Below, piece after piece: positions 8,707 through 17,355 of a stretch of 64,000 nucleotides of DNA (within the stretch, counting starts at the first letter, position 1; each line of letters begins with the position of its first letter). The notes below the pieces were generated by a model. That model did not search any database. It was given only the letters and a program-made list of their open reading frames with translations, and had not been told where the DNA came from. The DNA comes from JAGPCK01 sp041675505. Lineage in GTDB: Bacteria; Bacteroidota; Bacteroidia; UKL13-3. The position numbers and the translations under genes are program-made. The stretch covers positions 1 to 64,000 of the forward strand of contig JBAYTR010000015.1 in assembly GCA_041675505.1 (NCBI GenBank). The letters run 5' to 3'.

Positions 8707-10570
8707 TGCAGCATCCAAACGTGTTACGTTATACATCATATTTGTTACCATAGGTATCATTTTTTTGCTGCGCCTGTTCTGGTTGCAGGTAGTGGATGAA
8801 ACCTATGTGCAGTTTGCGCGCAACAACGTGCTCAATGAGGTAGTGGTATATCCCGCCCGTGGATTGGTGTACGACCGCAACGGACAACTACTCATTTACA
8901 ACGATGCCATTTATGATTTAATGGTAGTGCCGGAGCGGTTGAAAGATTTGGACACCAACAGTTTTTGCGATGTATTGGGCATTACCAAAGAAGAATTTAT
9001 TCGCAGGTTCACTAAAATAAAAAACAGCAAAGGTTACTCGCGTTACCGGGCTTCGGTTTTTGAAAAACAATTGACCATACCGGTTTATGCTGCCTTTCAG
9101 GAAAAGCTATTTGACTTTCCGGGATTTTACGTAGAAACACGTACCGATAGAAAATACGTGTACAACAATGCCGCACACGTAATGGGTTACATAGGTGAGG
9201 TAACCGATAAAATTATTGAACAATCCAGTGGCTATTACCGCATGGGCGACTATTACGGAGTAAGCGGTATAGAACGCTCGTATGAAGATGTGCTGCGCGG
9301 AACACGGGGTATCAAATATGTTTTGGTAGACGTACACAACCGCACGCAGGGCAGGTACAAAGAAGGTTTGTTTGACACCGCATCTGTTGCAGGATTAAAC
9401 ATCACCACCACGCTTGACCACCAGTTGCAAGAGTACGGAGAAAAACTCATTCAGAATAAACGGGGCAGTGTGGTGGCTATTGAACCCTCCACAGGAGAAA
9501 TACTTGCGCTCATCAGTAATCCTACGTATGACCCCAATTTGTTTATTGGTCGTGAACGAGGAAACAATTACATGCGCCTGTTGCGCGACCCGCAAAAACC
9601 CTTGTTTAACAGACCCATTGCCGCACCTTATCCACCGGGTTCTATCTTTAAAATTATCATGGCACTTATAGGCCAGAAGGAAGGGGTGCTCAATGAGAAT
9701 ACAAGTTATTTTTGCGGAGGCGGTTACCGCATGGGAAGCATTAAAGTAGGTTGTCACCCGCACTCTTCTCCCTTGCCACTTCGCCCGGGTATTGCGGTTT
9801 CCTGTAACGCCTATTTTTGTAATGTGTACCGCTCGGTAATTGACAACAAACGTTACCCCAATTCAGAAGCTGCTTATAGAAAGTGGAGAGAACACGTAAT
9901 GAGTTTCGGACTCGGACAACGCATGGGCATTGATTTACCCGGAGAAGGCATGGGCAATGTACCATCGCCTGAGTACTACGATAAAATTTACGGTCGTTAC
10001 CACTGGAAATCTTCTACAACTATTTCGTTGGGTATAGGGCAGGGAGAGTTGGGTATAACACCTTTACAGATGGCCAACGTTACCGCTATATTGGCCAACC
10101 GCGGCTATTACATTACCCCGCACATTGTAAAAGCAATTGAAGGAACCAAACTCAACCGACCGGAGTACACCAAGCGCCACTACACTACGGTTGATACCGG
10201 CTACTACGGTATTATAGTAGATGCCATGCAGGATGTGGTAGAACGAGGTACTGCACGTGTAGCCATGATGAAAGACATTATAGTGTGCGGAAAAACAGGT
10301 ACCGCACAAAACCCGCACGGCAAAGACCACTCGGTATTTTTTGCATTTGCCCCGCGTGATAATCCTAAAATTGCCATAGCTGTAGTAGTGGAGAATGCAG
10401 GGTTCGGAGCCACGTGGGCAGCCCCTATTGCGAGCCTGATGATAGAAAAATATTTAACGGATACCATCACACGTGCATGGCTCGAAGAGCGTATGGTGAA
10501 AGCCGATTTGATTCACCCCAAACCAGTAACCGATGAAGCAGGAAAGTCAGCTGCAAAGCCAGCACATTGA
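8699..10570 (+). CDS. mrdA: penicillin-binding protein 2 (elongasome transpeptidase)
   Basis: This is a 623-aa class B PBP with one N-terminal TM helix (~residues 8-30), a pedestal/dimerisation domain and a C-terminal transpeptidase. The catalytic Ser314 lies in PPGSIFK (SxxK), the SxN motif in AVSCNAY, and the KTG triad in CGKTGTAQNP. It cross-links peptidoglycan during rod elongation, paired with the glycosyltransferase RodA encoded next. It overlaps mreD by 8 bases and rodA by 38 bases. The C-terminal tail after the KTG domain is Lys/Ala/Pro-rich and overlaps the rodA start. Confidence 0.95.
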   Translation: MIDAASKRVTLYIIFVTIGIIFLLRLFWLQVVDETYVQFARNNVLNEVVVYPARGLVYDRNGQLLIYNDAIYDLMVVPERLKDLDTNSFCDVLGITKEEFIRRFTKIKNSKGYSRYRASVFEKQLTIPVYAAFQEKLFDFPGFYVETRTDRKYVYNNAAHVMGYIGEVTDKIIEQSSGYYRMGDYYGVSGIERSYEDVLRGTRGIKYVLVDVHNRTQGRYKEGLFDTASVAGLNITTTLDHQLQEYGEKLIQNKRGSVVAIEPSTGEILALISNPTYDPNLFIGRERGNNYMRLLRDPQKPLFNRPIAAPYPPGSIFKIIMALIGQKEGVLNENTSYFCGGGYRMGSIKVGCHPHSSPLPLRPGIAVSCNAYFCNVYRSVIDNKRYPNSEAAYRKWREHVMSFGLGQRMGIDLPGEGMGNVPSPEYYDKIYGRYHWKSSTTISLGIGQGELGITPLQMANVTAILANRGYYITPHIVKAIEGTKLNRPEYTKRHYTTVDTGYYGIIVDAMQDVVERGTARVAMMKDIIVCGKTGTAQNPHGKDHSVFFAFAPRDNPKIAIAVVVENAGFGATWAAPIASLMIEKYLTDTITRAWLEERMVKADLIHPKPVTDEAGKSAAKPAH

Positions 10571-11807
10571 TTGGCTTACACTACTCATTTATTTCCTGTT
10601 TGTTTTGGCAGGATGGGTGAATATTTATGCGGCCGTATACGAGGCCGATCATGCCAGTATTTTTGATATTTCACAAAGCTACGGCAAACAACTTATCTGG
10701 ATAGGCATATCCGCATTTATTGCGTTAATGATTATGCTGGTGGATGATAAGTTCTTCTATGCATTTTCTTACGGGCTTTACGGAGTAATGATTGTGTTGA
10801 ACATTGCCGTATTGTTTTTCAGTAAAGAAGTGAAAGGAGCACATGCCTGGTTTGAAATAGGCAGCTTCAGGTTGCAGCCGGCTGAGTTTGCCAAGTTTGC
10901 CACCGCGCTTACCCTGGCAAGGTACATGAGCCATTTTGATTTTAGTTTAAAAGATAAAAAACACTGGTGGTATGTGGCAGCCATTATTATGTTACCTATG
11001 GCAGTAATTCTGGCGCAGAATGATACCGGTTCAGCTTTAGTATACTGCTCCTTTATTTTTGTATTGTACAGAGAAGGTTTGCCGGGTTGGATTTTATTTA
11101 TAGGACTAGCTCTAGGAATTATATCTGTACTCGCGCTGGTAGTTCCATCCAATGTACTCATCTACATTCTTATCGGCTTAGCGTTGTTGGCTGTGTTTTT
11201 ATTGCGCGCCTCCAAACAGGGAATGCTGTTGGTTGCAGCAGTACTCATTACCTGCATAGGTTTAATCAAGGGAATAGATTACCTGTTTTACAAATTGCAA
11301 CCGCACCAGCAGCAAAGGGTAAATGTATTGTTGGGGAAAGAGGTAGATTTGAAAGGAGCGGGCTACAACGTGCACCAGTCAAAAATTGCGATTGGCTCGG
11401 GTGGCTTGTTGGGTAAAGGATTTTTAGAGGGCACTCAAACCAAATTTAACTTTGTACCTGAACAAAGCACCGACTTTATTTTTTGTACAGTGGGTGAGGA
11501 GTATGGTTTTGTCGGCTCATCTGTTTTGATTGTGATGTTCATTGTTCTTTTTGTACGATTGATTGTTATTGCTGAGCGACAACGCAACCGATTTAACCGC
11601 ATTTACGGGTACTGCGTAGCCAGTATACTTTTCTTTCACTTCACCATTAATATAGGAATGACCATTGGTTTGTTGCCGGTAATTGGTATCCCCTTGCCGT
11701 TTTTCAGCTACGGTGGTTCATCGCTCATCAGCTTTACGGTATTGCTGTTTATTCTGTTGCGCTTAGATGCCAGCAGGGTGTATCAGTTGCGGGGTAGTAT
11801 TTATTAG
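10533..11807 (+). CDS. rodA: peptidoglycan glycosyltransferase RodA (SEDS family)
   Basis: A 424-aa polytopic membrane protein (about ten TM helices) of the SEDS family, which polymerises lipid II in the elongasome with PBP2. The signature EQSTDFIFCTVGEEYGFVGS lies near residues 310-330, and the ending GIPLPFFSYGGSSLIS is the canonical SEDS C-terminal motif. The start ATG 10533 lies inside mrdA; the alternative downstream Met codons would remove TM1. It is the last gene of the shape operon and is followed by the inverted-repeat region at 11814-11933. Confidence 0.95.
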   Translation: MKQESQLQSQHIDWLTLLIYFLFVLAGWVNIYAAVYEADHASIFDISQSYGKQLIWIGISAFIALMIMLVDDKFFYAFSYGLYGVMIVLNIAVLFFSKEVKGAHAWFEIGSFRLQPAEFAKFATALTLARYMSHFDFSLKDKKHWWYVAAIIMLPMAVILAQNDTGSALVYCSFIFVLYREGLPGWILFIGLALGIISVLALVVPSNVLIYILIGLALLAVFLLRASKQGMLLVAAVLITCIGLIKGIDYLFYKLQPHQQQRVNVLLGKEVDLKGAGYNVHQSKIAIGSGGLLGKGFLEGTQTKFNFVPEQSTDFIFCTVGEEYGFVGSSVLIVMFIVLFVRLIVIAERQRNRFNRIYGYCVASILFFHFTINIGMTIGLLPVIGIPLPFFSYGGSSLISFTVLLFILLRLDASRVYQLRGSIY

Positions 11808-11813
11808 AATTCC

Positions 11814-11933
11814 TTGTAGCTGTCTGACGCGTAATGCGTCTGACCGCACCGCATCAATTTGGTCAGACGCATTACGCGTCAGACCAATTGCAAACCATCT
11901 ATACCTGGTGCTGTCAGTTGCTACAACTGACAG
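11814..11933. repeat. compound inverted-repeat element after rodA
   Basis: A perfect 24-base inverted repeat occupies 11822-11845 and 11861-11884 around a 15-base loop. Each arm carries two copies of GTCTGAC (or its complement GTCAGAC) flanking an inner GACGC-GTAAT-GCGTC dyad. A second perfect hairpin (10-bp stem, 3-base loop) is at 11911-11933. A 7-base outer repeat, TTGTAGC at 11814-11820 against GCTACAA at 11920-11926, encloses both. No T-tract follows, so it is a poor intrinsic terminator. It may be a REP/MITE-like palindromic element, or an mRNA 3'-end stabiliser for the mre operon. Confidence 0.85.
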
Positions 11934-12029
11934 TCTTATCGCACTACATATCACAATCAGGCAAATTTTTTAAATACAGACCTGATTAACACCTACCTTC
12001 ATCGCTCACAAATTAAACCAACAACTAAA

Positions 12030-12302
12030 ATGGTCAACGTAATTTTATCACATGAAGTAAGAGACTTCGCAGAGTGGAAAAAAGGATTTGAAGCCGGTGA
12101 ACCCATGCGCGCAAAAGCAGGAATCAAAACAACGGGAGTATATGCTTCAGTTGAAAACCCTAACCATGTTACTATAACCACAGAGTTTCCCAATGTTGAG
12201 GTTGTTCAGGGATTTTTAGGGAACACCCAACTGCAAGCCGATATGCAACAGGCCGGTGTAATAGGACAGCCTGAAATTAAAATTCTGAATAAGATAGATT
12301 AA
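12030..12302 (+). CDS. small ABM-like dimeric alpha/beta-barrel protein
   Basis: This 90-aa protein resembles the antibiotic-biosynthesis-monooxygenase/dimeric ferredoxin-like fold group: an N-terminal strand (VNVILSHEV), helix with FAEWKKGFEAGE, central strands (GIKTTGVYASV, HVTITTEF) and a helix with FLGNTQLQADMQQAGV. Such proteins can be enzymes or small stress-related binding proteins; no catalytic residue is diagnostic here, so function is unknown. It stands alone between the repeat element and a terminator. Confidence 0.6.
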   Translation: MVNVILSHEVRDFAEWKKGFEAGEPMRAKAGIKTTGVYASVENPNHVTITTEFPNVEVVQGFLGNTQLQADMQQAGVIGQPEIKILNKID

Positions 12303-12325
12303 CCGTAATAAATTTTTTGAAGAGA

Positions 12326-12356
12326 AAGGGTGAGCAGTTTGTTCGCCCTTTTTTAT
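12326..12356 (+). terminator. intrinsic terminator after the ABM-like gene
   Basis: AGGGTGAGC at 12327-12335 pairs with GTTCGCCCT at 12341-12349 (one G-T pair) across a five-base loop, followed by a run of T from 12350. It ends where the converging fcl gene ends, so it could also serve that strand weakly. Confidence 0.75.
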
Positions 12357-13288
12357 TACCCTAAGCCTTTACTTAAAAAGTCTTCGTAAGCTAAGTGTAT
12401 GCCTTTCTCTAATGAAGTGGAATACATCCAGCCAATCTGTTTGAGTTTACTTACATCCATCAGCTTGCGCGGTGTGCCGTCAGGTTTGGTGGTATCAAAC
12501 ACCAGCTCACCTTTAAAGCCGATAATGTGTTTCACCAAATCAGCCAGGTCTTTGATGGAAATATCTTCTCCGCTGCCAATGTTCACAAACTGCTTTTCAT
12601 TGTACACTTGCATCAGCAGGTAAGCTGCATCAGCCAAATCATCAGCAAATAAAAATTCCCTTAAAGGTGCACCGGTACCCCAAATGGTCACTTCATTTTT
12701 GCCATCACGTTTGGCTTCATGAAACCTGCGGATGAGTGCAGGCAACACGTGTGAATTCTCCGGATGGTAATTGTCATTGTAACCATAAAGGTTGGTGGGC
12801 ATTACTGAAATAAAATTGCAACCGTATTGGTCGCGGTAGGCCTCACACATTTTGATGCCCGCTATTTTTGCAATGGCATAAGGCTCGTTGGTAGGTTCGA
12901 GCAAGCCGGTAAGTAGCGATTCTTCTTTTAATGGCTGGGGAGCCATCTTGGGGTATATACAGGATGAACCGAAGAACATCAGTTTTTTAACCCCGTGTTT
13001 GTAACTCTGATGAATCACGTTGTTTTGAATCATCAGGTTTTCATAAATGAAATCAGCACGGTAAGTGTTGTTGGCAATAATACCGCCCACTTTGGCCGCA
13101 GCTAAAAAAACATATTCAGGTTTTTCCTGAGTAAAAAAGGCTTCCACAGCCGCGGCATCTCTCAGGTCAAGCTCAGCAGAACTGCGCACAACAATGTTGG
13201 TATGCCCTTCACGTTGCAATTTGCGGTACACGGCAGAACCCACCATTCCGCGGTAACCGGCAACAAATATTTTCGAGTTAGATTCCAT
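12356..13288 (-). CDS. fcl: GDP-L-fucose synthase
   Basis: This 310-aa extended-SDR enzyme epimerises and reduces GDP-4-keto-6-deoxymannose to GDP-L-fucose. It has the NAD(P) motif GYRGMVGSA near the N-terminus, a catalytic Ser in FGSSCIYPK, and YAIAKIAG containing the Tyr-x3-Lys pair. The gmd gene, which makes its substrate, lies directly upstream with a 29-base gap. Both are minus strand and form a two-gene GDP-fucose operon feeding surface glycan synthesis. Confidence 0.95.
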   Translation of the reverse strand: MESNSKIFVAGYRGMVGSAVYRKLQREGHTNIVVRSSAELDLRDAAAVEAFFTQEKPEYVFLAAAKVGGIIANNTYRADFIYENLMIQNNVIHQSYKHGVKKLMFFGSSCIYPKMAPQPLKEESLLTGLLEPTNEPYAIAKIAGIKMCEAYRDQYGCNFISVMPTNLYGYNDNYHPENSHVLPALIRRFHEAKRDGKNEVTIWGTGAPLREFLFADDLADAAYLLMQVYNEKQFVNIGSGEDISIKDLADLVKHIIGFKGELVFDTTKPDGTPRKLMDVSKLKQIGWMYSTSLEKGIHLAYEDFLSKGLG

Positions 13289-13317
13289 GTAAAACGTTCA
13301 GGAAAATGAAATGATTA

Positions 13318-14457
13318 CTATTCGAAATAGTTTAAGGTTTTGTAACCGCCATCACGCAGGTACTTATCTTTTTTCATCAGCTTCAGGTCACCTTTCATCA
13401 TGTCGTTTACCAATGCAGGTAAATCGTATTTGGGTTTCCAGCCTAATTTGGTTTGTGCTTTGGTAGGGTCGCCTATCAGCAAATCAACCTCCGTAGGGCG
13501 GAAGTAACGTGGATCAACAGATACTACTTCTTGTCCTATTTTTAGTTTATCGGGTGAAATTTGCAGGTATTCCATGCGTGCTTTATCAAAGCCGGCTACT
13601 ATACCTTTTTCATTTGCTCCCTCTCCTTTAAATTCAAGTTGTACACCCACATCTTCAAAAGCCATTTTCACAAAATCACGTACGTGTGTGGTTACTCCGG
13701 TAGCTATTACATAATCTTCCGGTTGAGGCTGCTGTAAAATGAGGTACATAGCCTCTATGTAGTCTTTGGCATGTCCCCAGTCGCGCTGTGCATTGAGGTT
13801 GCCCAGGAAAAGTTTTTCCTGCATGCCCAATACAATCTTAGCTGTTGCGCGGGTAATTTTACGGGTAACAAAAGTTTCTCCGCGAATAGGCGATTCATGA
13901 TTGAACAGTATTCCGTTGCAGGCATACATGCCATAAGCTTCGCGGTAGTTTACGGTAATCCAGTAAGCATACATTTTAGCTACGGCATAAGGCGAGCGCG
14001 GGTAAAACGGGGTGGTCTCACTTTGCGGTACGGCCTGCACCAAGCCATACAGCTCTGAAGTAGATGCCTGATACACTTTGGTTTTATTGGTTAAACCGCA
14101 AATGCGCAGTGCCTCCAGAATACGCAAAGTACCAATACCATCAGCATTGGCTGTGTATTCAGGTGTTTCGAAACTTACGTGTACGTGGCTCATGGCCGCG
14201 AGGTTATATATTTCGTCAGGCTGTGTTTCCTGTATGATGCGAATTAGATTGGTGCTATCGGTAAGGTCACCGTAGTGCAGGGTAAGTTTCAGGTTTTTTT
14301 CGTGAGGATCTTGGTAAAGGTGGTCAATCCTATCGGTATTAAACAATGAGCTTCTGCGTTTTATACCGTGAACGGTGTATCCTTTGTGCAATAAAAATTC
14401 TGCCAGATAAGCACCATCCTGGCCTGTAATTCCCGTAATAAGAGCTACTTTCGACAT
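13318..14457 (-). CDS. gmd: GDP-mannose 4,6-dehydratase
   Basis: A 379-aa SDR enzyme that converts GDP-D-mannose to GDP-4-keto-6-deoxy-D-mannose. The N-terminal GITGQDGAYLAE motif is diagnostic, with STSELYG and YPRSPYAVAKMYAYW (Tyr/Lys pair) later and NHESPIRGETFVTRK, typical of GMD. I start at ATG 14457 (MSKVALITG); the 12 upstream codons from 14493 are not family-like. The mannose precursor may come from the PGI/PMI gene at 23.5 kb. Confidence 0.95.
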   Translation of the reverse strand: MSKVALITGITGQDGAYLAEFLLHKGYTVHGIKRRSSLFNTDRIDHLYQDPHEKNLKLTLHYGDLTDSTNLIRIIQETQPDEIYNLAAMSHVHVSFETPEYTANADGIGTLRILEALRICGLTNKTKVYQASTSELYGLVQAVPQSETTPFYPRSPYAVAKMYAYWITVNYREAYGMYACNGILFNHESPIRGETFVTRKITRATAKIVLGMQEKLFLGNLNAQRDWGHAKDYIEAMYLILQQPQPEDYVIATGVTTHVRDFVKMAFEDVGVQLEFKGEGANEKGIVAGFDKARMEYLQISPDKLKIGQEVVSVDPRYFRPTEVDLLIGDPTKAQTKLGWKPKYDLPALVNDMMKGDLKLMKKDKYLRDGGYKTLNYFE

Positions 14458-14534
14458 GCGTACAACGAGTTTAAATTTTTGGTTAAATTGCAAAGCTACA
14501 GTTTATCAGCTTAAAATCTACTAAAATTGCGTCA

Positions 14535-15830
14535 GTGCTTATTTTCAGCCCACATATCTCTCCCCGCTTCCACTACATTACACAGGAGGTTTTTTTTCAC
14601 CGTTGGGGTATACCGATAGATTTTACCTCTGAACAGCAGGAGTTTGAGCAATACAGCGGTCCTAAAATCAGCTATTCAAATCAGGCCATCGGTGGTTTTC
14701 AGATTACGCCTTCCGGTTTTTTGGAGGAAACAACACACCGGTTATTTAATCCCGATGCGCAGCAATGGAACGGAAGTGCAGTATTGTTTTCAGTAGAGCA
14801 GGAAAACTCTTCACTGCCTTTTGATGTGTTGAGTATGGCTTTTTTTCTGCTTTCCCGTTACGAGGAGTACAACTCGCTTTACACCGATGAGCACGGAAGG
14901 TTTATGGCTGAAGAAAGCATTGCCTTTAAAACGAATAATCTACATCGCCCCTGGTTGGATGAAGTGTTAATTCAAGTGCAGGCAGAAATAAAGAAAATCT
15001 ACCCCGCACTAAACTTTCGTGAACCGCAATACCGTTTTCAACCTACTTTTGATATAGACATGCTGCGTTCATTTGAGGGTAAACCACTGTGGCGCATACT
15101 TACCGGTGGGATAAGGGAAGTGCTGAGCGGTGAACTTACCCGCAGCAAAAAAAGACTCGATGTGTTACTTGGAAACTCAACCGACCCTAACGACAGCTTT
15201 GAGTACATTCACCAACACACCAAAAACCTGCACCCCATATTTTTTTGGCTGCTCTCAGATTATTCGGACATGGATAAAAACCTGCATTGGCAACATTCGT
15301 TAATGAAATACACCATCAACCAATGTACAACTTACGGAACGGTGGGCATACACCCGTCTTATTACAGCAGTGTGAAGTCTGAACTTTTTCAGGAAGAAGC
15401 AGAAAGATTGGAACAACTCACCGATGCAGATGTTCAACATAGCCGGCAACACTTTTTAAGATTTACTTTGCCCCATACTTTTCAGCACTTACTACAGGCG
15501 GGAATTAAACACGAGTACAGCATGGGTTATGCTTCACATACCGGTTTCAGGGCATCAACGGCACACCCGTTTTATTTTTACGATTTAGTGAAGGAAGAAA
15601 AAACCGATTTGCTCCTGCATCCGTTTGTTGTAATGGATGTAACGCTCAGGCACTATTTGGAACTTTCACCCCAAGAGGCCAGGCAACACATAAGTGAATT
15701 AATTGCAAGTGTAAAAGCAGTGAACGGACAATTTGTTTCGTTGTGGCACAACGACAGCCTCAGCGAGTTTGATGAATGGACCGGATGGAGAACTGTGTTT
15801 GAACACTTGTTGCAGGAGGCCAAAGCATGA
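14535..15830 (+). CDS. polysaccharide-deacetylase-like protein (Bacteroidota type)
   Basis: This 431-aa protein has a ~170-residue N-terminal domain, then a region with NodB-like hallmarks: TFDIDM (metal-binding Asp pair), GIHPSYYSS (His and Ser), and HTGFRASTAHPFYFYDL plus a late HPFVVMDV. It would act on an N-acetylated glycan or carry a related carbohydrate-esterase fold. The start appears to be GTG at 14535, as there is no in-frame ATG for about 100 codons. It overlaps the next gene by 4 bases (ATGA), so the two are translationally coupled. Substrate is unknown; the sugar genes around it point to exopolysaccharide or cell-wall glycan. Confidence 0.65.
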   Translation: MLIFSPHISPRFHYITQEVFFHRWGIPIDFTSEQQEFEQYSGPKISYSNQAIGGFQITPSGFLEETTHRLFNPDAQQWNGSAVLFSVEQENSSLPFDVLSMAFFLLSRYEEYNSLYTDEHGRFMAEESIAFKTNNLHRPWLDEVLIQVQAEIKKIYPALNFREPQYRFQPTFDIDMLRSFEGKPLWRILTGGIREVLSGELTRSKKRLDVLLGNSTDPNDSFEYIHQHTKNLHPIFFWLLSDYSDMDKNLHWQHSLMKYTINQCTTYGTVGIHPSYYSSVKSELFQEEAERLEQLTDADVQHSRQHFLRFTLPHTFQHLLQAGIKHEYSMGYASHTGFRASTAHPFYFYDLVKEEKTDLLLHPFVVMDVTLRHYLELSPQEARQHISELIASVKAVNGQFVSLWHNDSLSEFDEWTGWRTVFEHLLQEAKA

Positions 15831-16747
15831 TTAAATACCTGACGCACGATCAAATTGACAAGCGGGTGTGGGATGAAACCATAGCCCGCTCATACAACCA
15901 GTTAATGTATGGCTACTCCTGGTACCTGGATGTGGTGTGTGACCGCTGGGATGCTTTGGTGCAGAACGATTATGAAGCAGTAATGCCGCTGCCCGTCAGA
16001 AAAAAATACGGACAAGCCTATGTGTACCATCCTTTTTTTGCGCAACAGTTGGGCGTTTTTTCTACCAATTATTTATCGGGTTTTACAGTGAATAAGTTTG
16101 TAACAGCAGTGCCGGACAAATTCAGGGTTGTGGATGTGCAACTCAATGCTGCCTGCGACCCGGAAGATTTTTTGAGCCACAATACCAGAGAGAGAAGGAA
16201 CCACGTACTCAATTTGTCACCCGCCTATCAGGAAATAACAGCTGCGTATAACGAAAATACCAAACGCAACATCAGCAAAGCCAGAAAAGAAAAACTTACC
16301 GTAGAAAAGATTACGGACATTGACAGTGCAATAAATTTTTACGTAACGCATAACGGGCACCGTAGCCCTGAAGTGAAGCCTGCCGACTATGCACGATTTA
16401 AACGTGTACTGCTGGAGGCGCGGCAACGTAGTATGTTAAAGATACTGTGCGTAAAGGAAGCAAACACTGTTTTAGCCACAGGCATTTTTGGGACAGACGC
16501 TAGTAACAGGGCCATTTATTTAATGGGGACCTCATCCGTAGACGGAAAAAATAAAGGGGCAATGCACCTGTTGATGGATGAGTTTATTCAGCAGCATTGC
16601 GGCAAAATTCAGTTGCTCGATTTTGAAGGTTCAGATATTGACGGTATTGCCAGATTCTATAAAGGCTTCGGGGCGGTTGAACAACCGTATTACCATTATT
16701 ACCAAAACAGACTTCCGTTTTATTTGCGTTGGTTTAAAAAGAAGTGA
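15827..16747 (+). CDS. FemAB/GNAT-like acyltransferase
   Basis: A 306-aa protein of the GNAT/FemAB-like group: an N-terminal GNAT half, a central NTKRNISKARKEKL segment and a C-terminal part ending in LLDFEGSDIDGIARFYKGFGA, a typical GNAT 'single step to YKxFGA' signature. Such proteins transfer acyl or aminoacyl groups to glycans or peptidoglycan. A good Shine-Dalgarno-like AGGAGG lies just before ATG 15827. It overlaps the deacetylase-like gene by 4 bases, so deacetylation followed by re-acylation of the freed amine is a reasonable inference. Its 3' end overlaps the converging reductase gene by 14 bases. Confidence 0.65.
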   Translation: MIKYLTHDQIDKRVWDETIARSYNQLMYGYSWYLDVVCDRWDALVQNDYEAVMPLPVRKKYGQAYVYHPFFAQQLGVFSTNYLSGFTVNKFVTAVPDKFRVVDVQLNAACDPEDFLSHNTRERRNHVLNLSPAYQEITAAYNENTKRNISKARKEKLTVEKITDIDSAINFYVTHNGHRSPEVKPADYARFKRVLLEARQRSMLKILCVKEANTVLATGIFGTDASNRAIYLMGTSSVDGKNKGAMHLLMDEFIQQHCGKIQLLDFEGSDIDGIARFYKGFGAVEQPYYHYYQNRLPFYLRWFKKK

Positions 16748-17318
16748 GCCATCGCTTAGACGAGTTGATGGTATAGTCAATAAACTTTTCCATTCCGGTA
16801 TCGTAGGCTGTATTGCCCAAAGAAATTCCGTTTTCATCCAAACACTCTTTGGTAAAGTGTGATTCAAATATTTTGGAAGAAACAAAAGTTTCTAATTCAA
16901 AAAAGCCGATTATTTTACCCAGAATGTAGGTAAGCTGAACAACAGGTTGACGGCCTCCCTTGCCTGAGGATACACCAACCAAAGCAAACACTTTTTTATC
17001 GAACAGGTGAATAAACGGACGGTCGCCCATGCGGTGAATAAAGTTAGCCAGTTCAGCAGGCATGGTCCAATTGTATTCCGGCACTACCAACACAACCATG
17101 CGTTCTCCGTTTAAGGAGTTAACCAGTTGCTGCTGAAAAGCCGTGAGTTGATTTGGATTAATATCACCCTGATTGTATAACGGAATGTCATAATAGGCAA
17201 AGTCAATAATTTCAATGTCTGATATTCCTTTGAATCCGGCTATTCGTTTCAAAGCTTTGGCAACGCGCAAACTGTTGCTGCTTATTCTTGGGGAGGCCGA
17301 AATAATAGTAAGTTTCAT
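16734..17318 (-). CDS. NADPH-dependent FMN reductase family protein
   Basis: This is a 194-aa flavodoxin-like-fold protein. The N-terminal phosphate loop for FMN is SASPRISSNSLR, and PEYNWTMPAELANFIHRM is the family's conserved flavin-contacting segment. Relatives reduce quinones, chromate, azo dyes or free flavin; the physiological substrate cannot be read. The gene is 38 bases downstream of meaB on the same strand and may be co-transcribed with it. Confidence 0.82.
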   Translation of the reverse strand: MKLTIISASPRISSNSLRVAKALKRIAGFKGISDIEIIDFAYYDIPLYNQGDINPNQLTAFQQQLVNSLNGERMVVLVVPEYNWTMPAELANFIHRMGDRPFIHLFDKKVFALVGVSSGKGGRQPVVQLTYILGKIIGFFELETFVSSKIFESHFTKECLDENGISLGNTAYDTGMEKFIDYTINSSKRWLTSF

Positions 17319-17355
17319 TTTGTTGTGTTTATCCTTATGGAACGTAATTAAAATT

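Noticed and set aside
11763..11973. Short ORFs on both strands across the inverted repeat
   Set aside because: They arise from the palindrome and have no conserved features.
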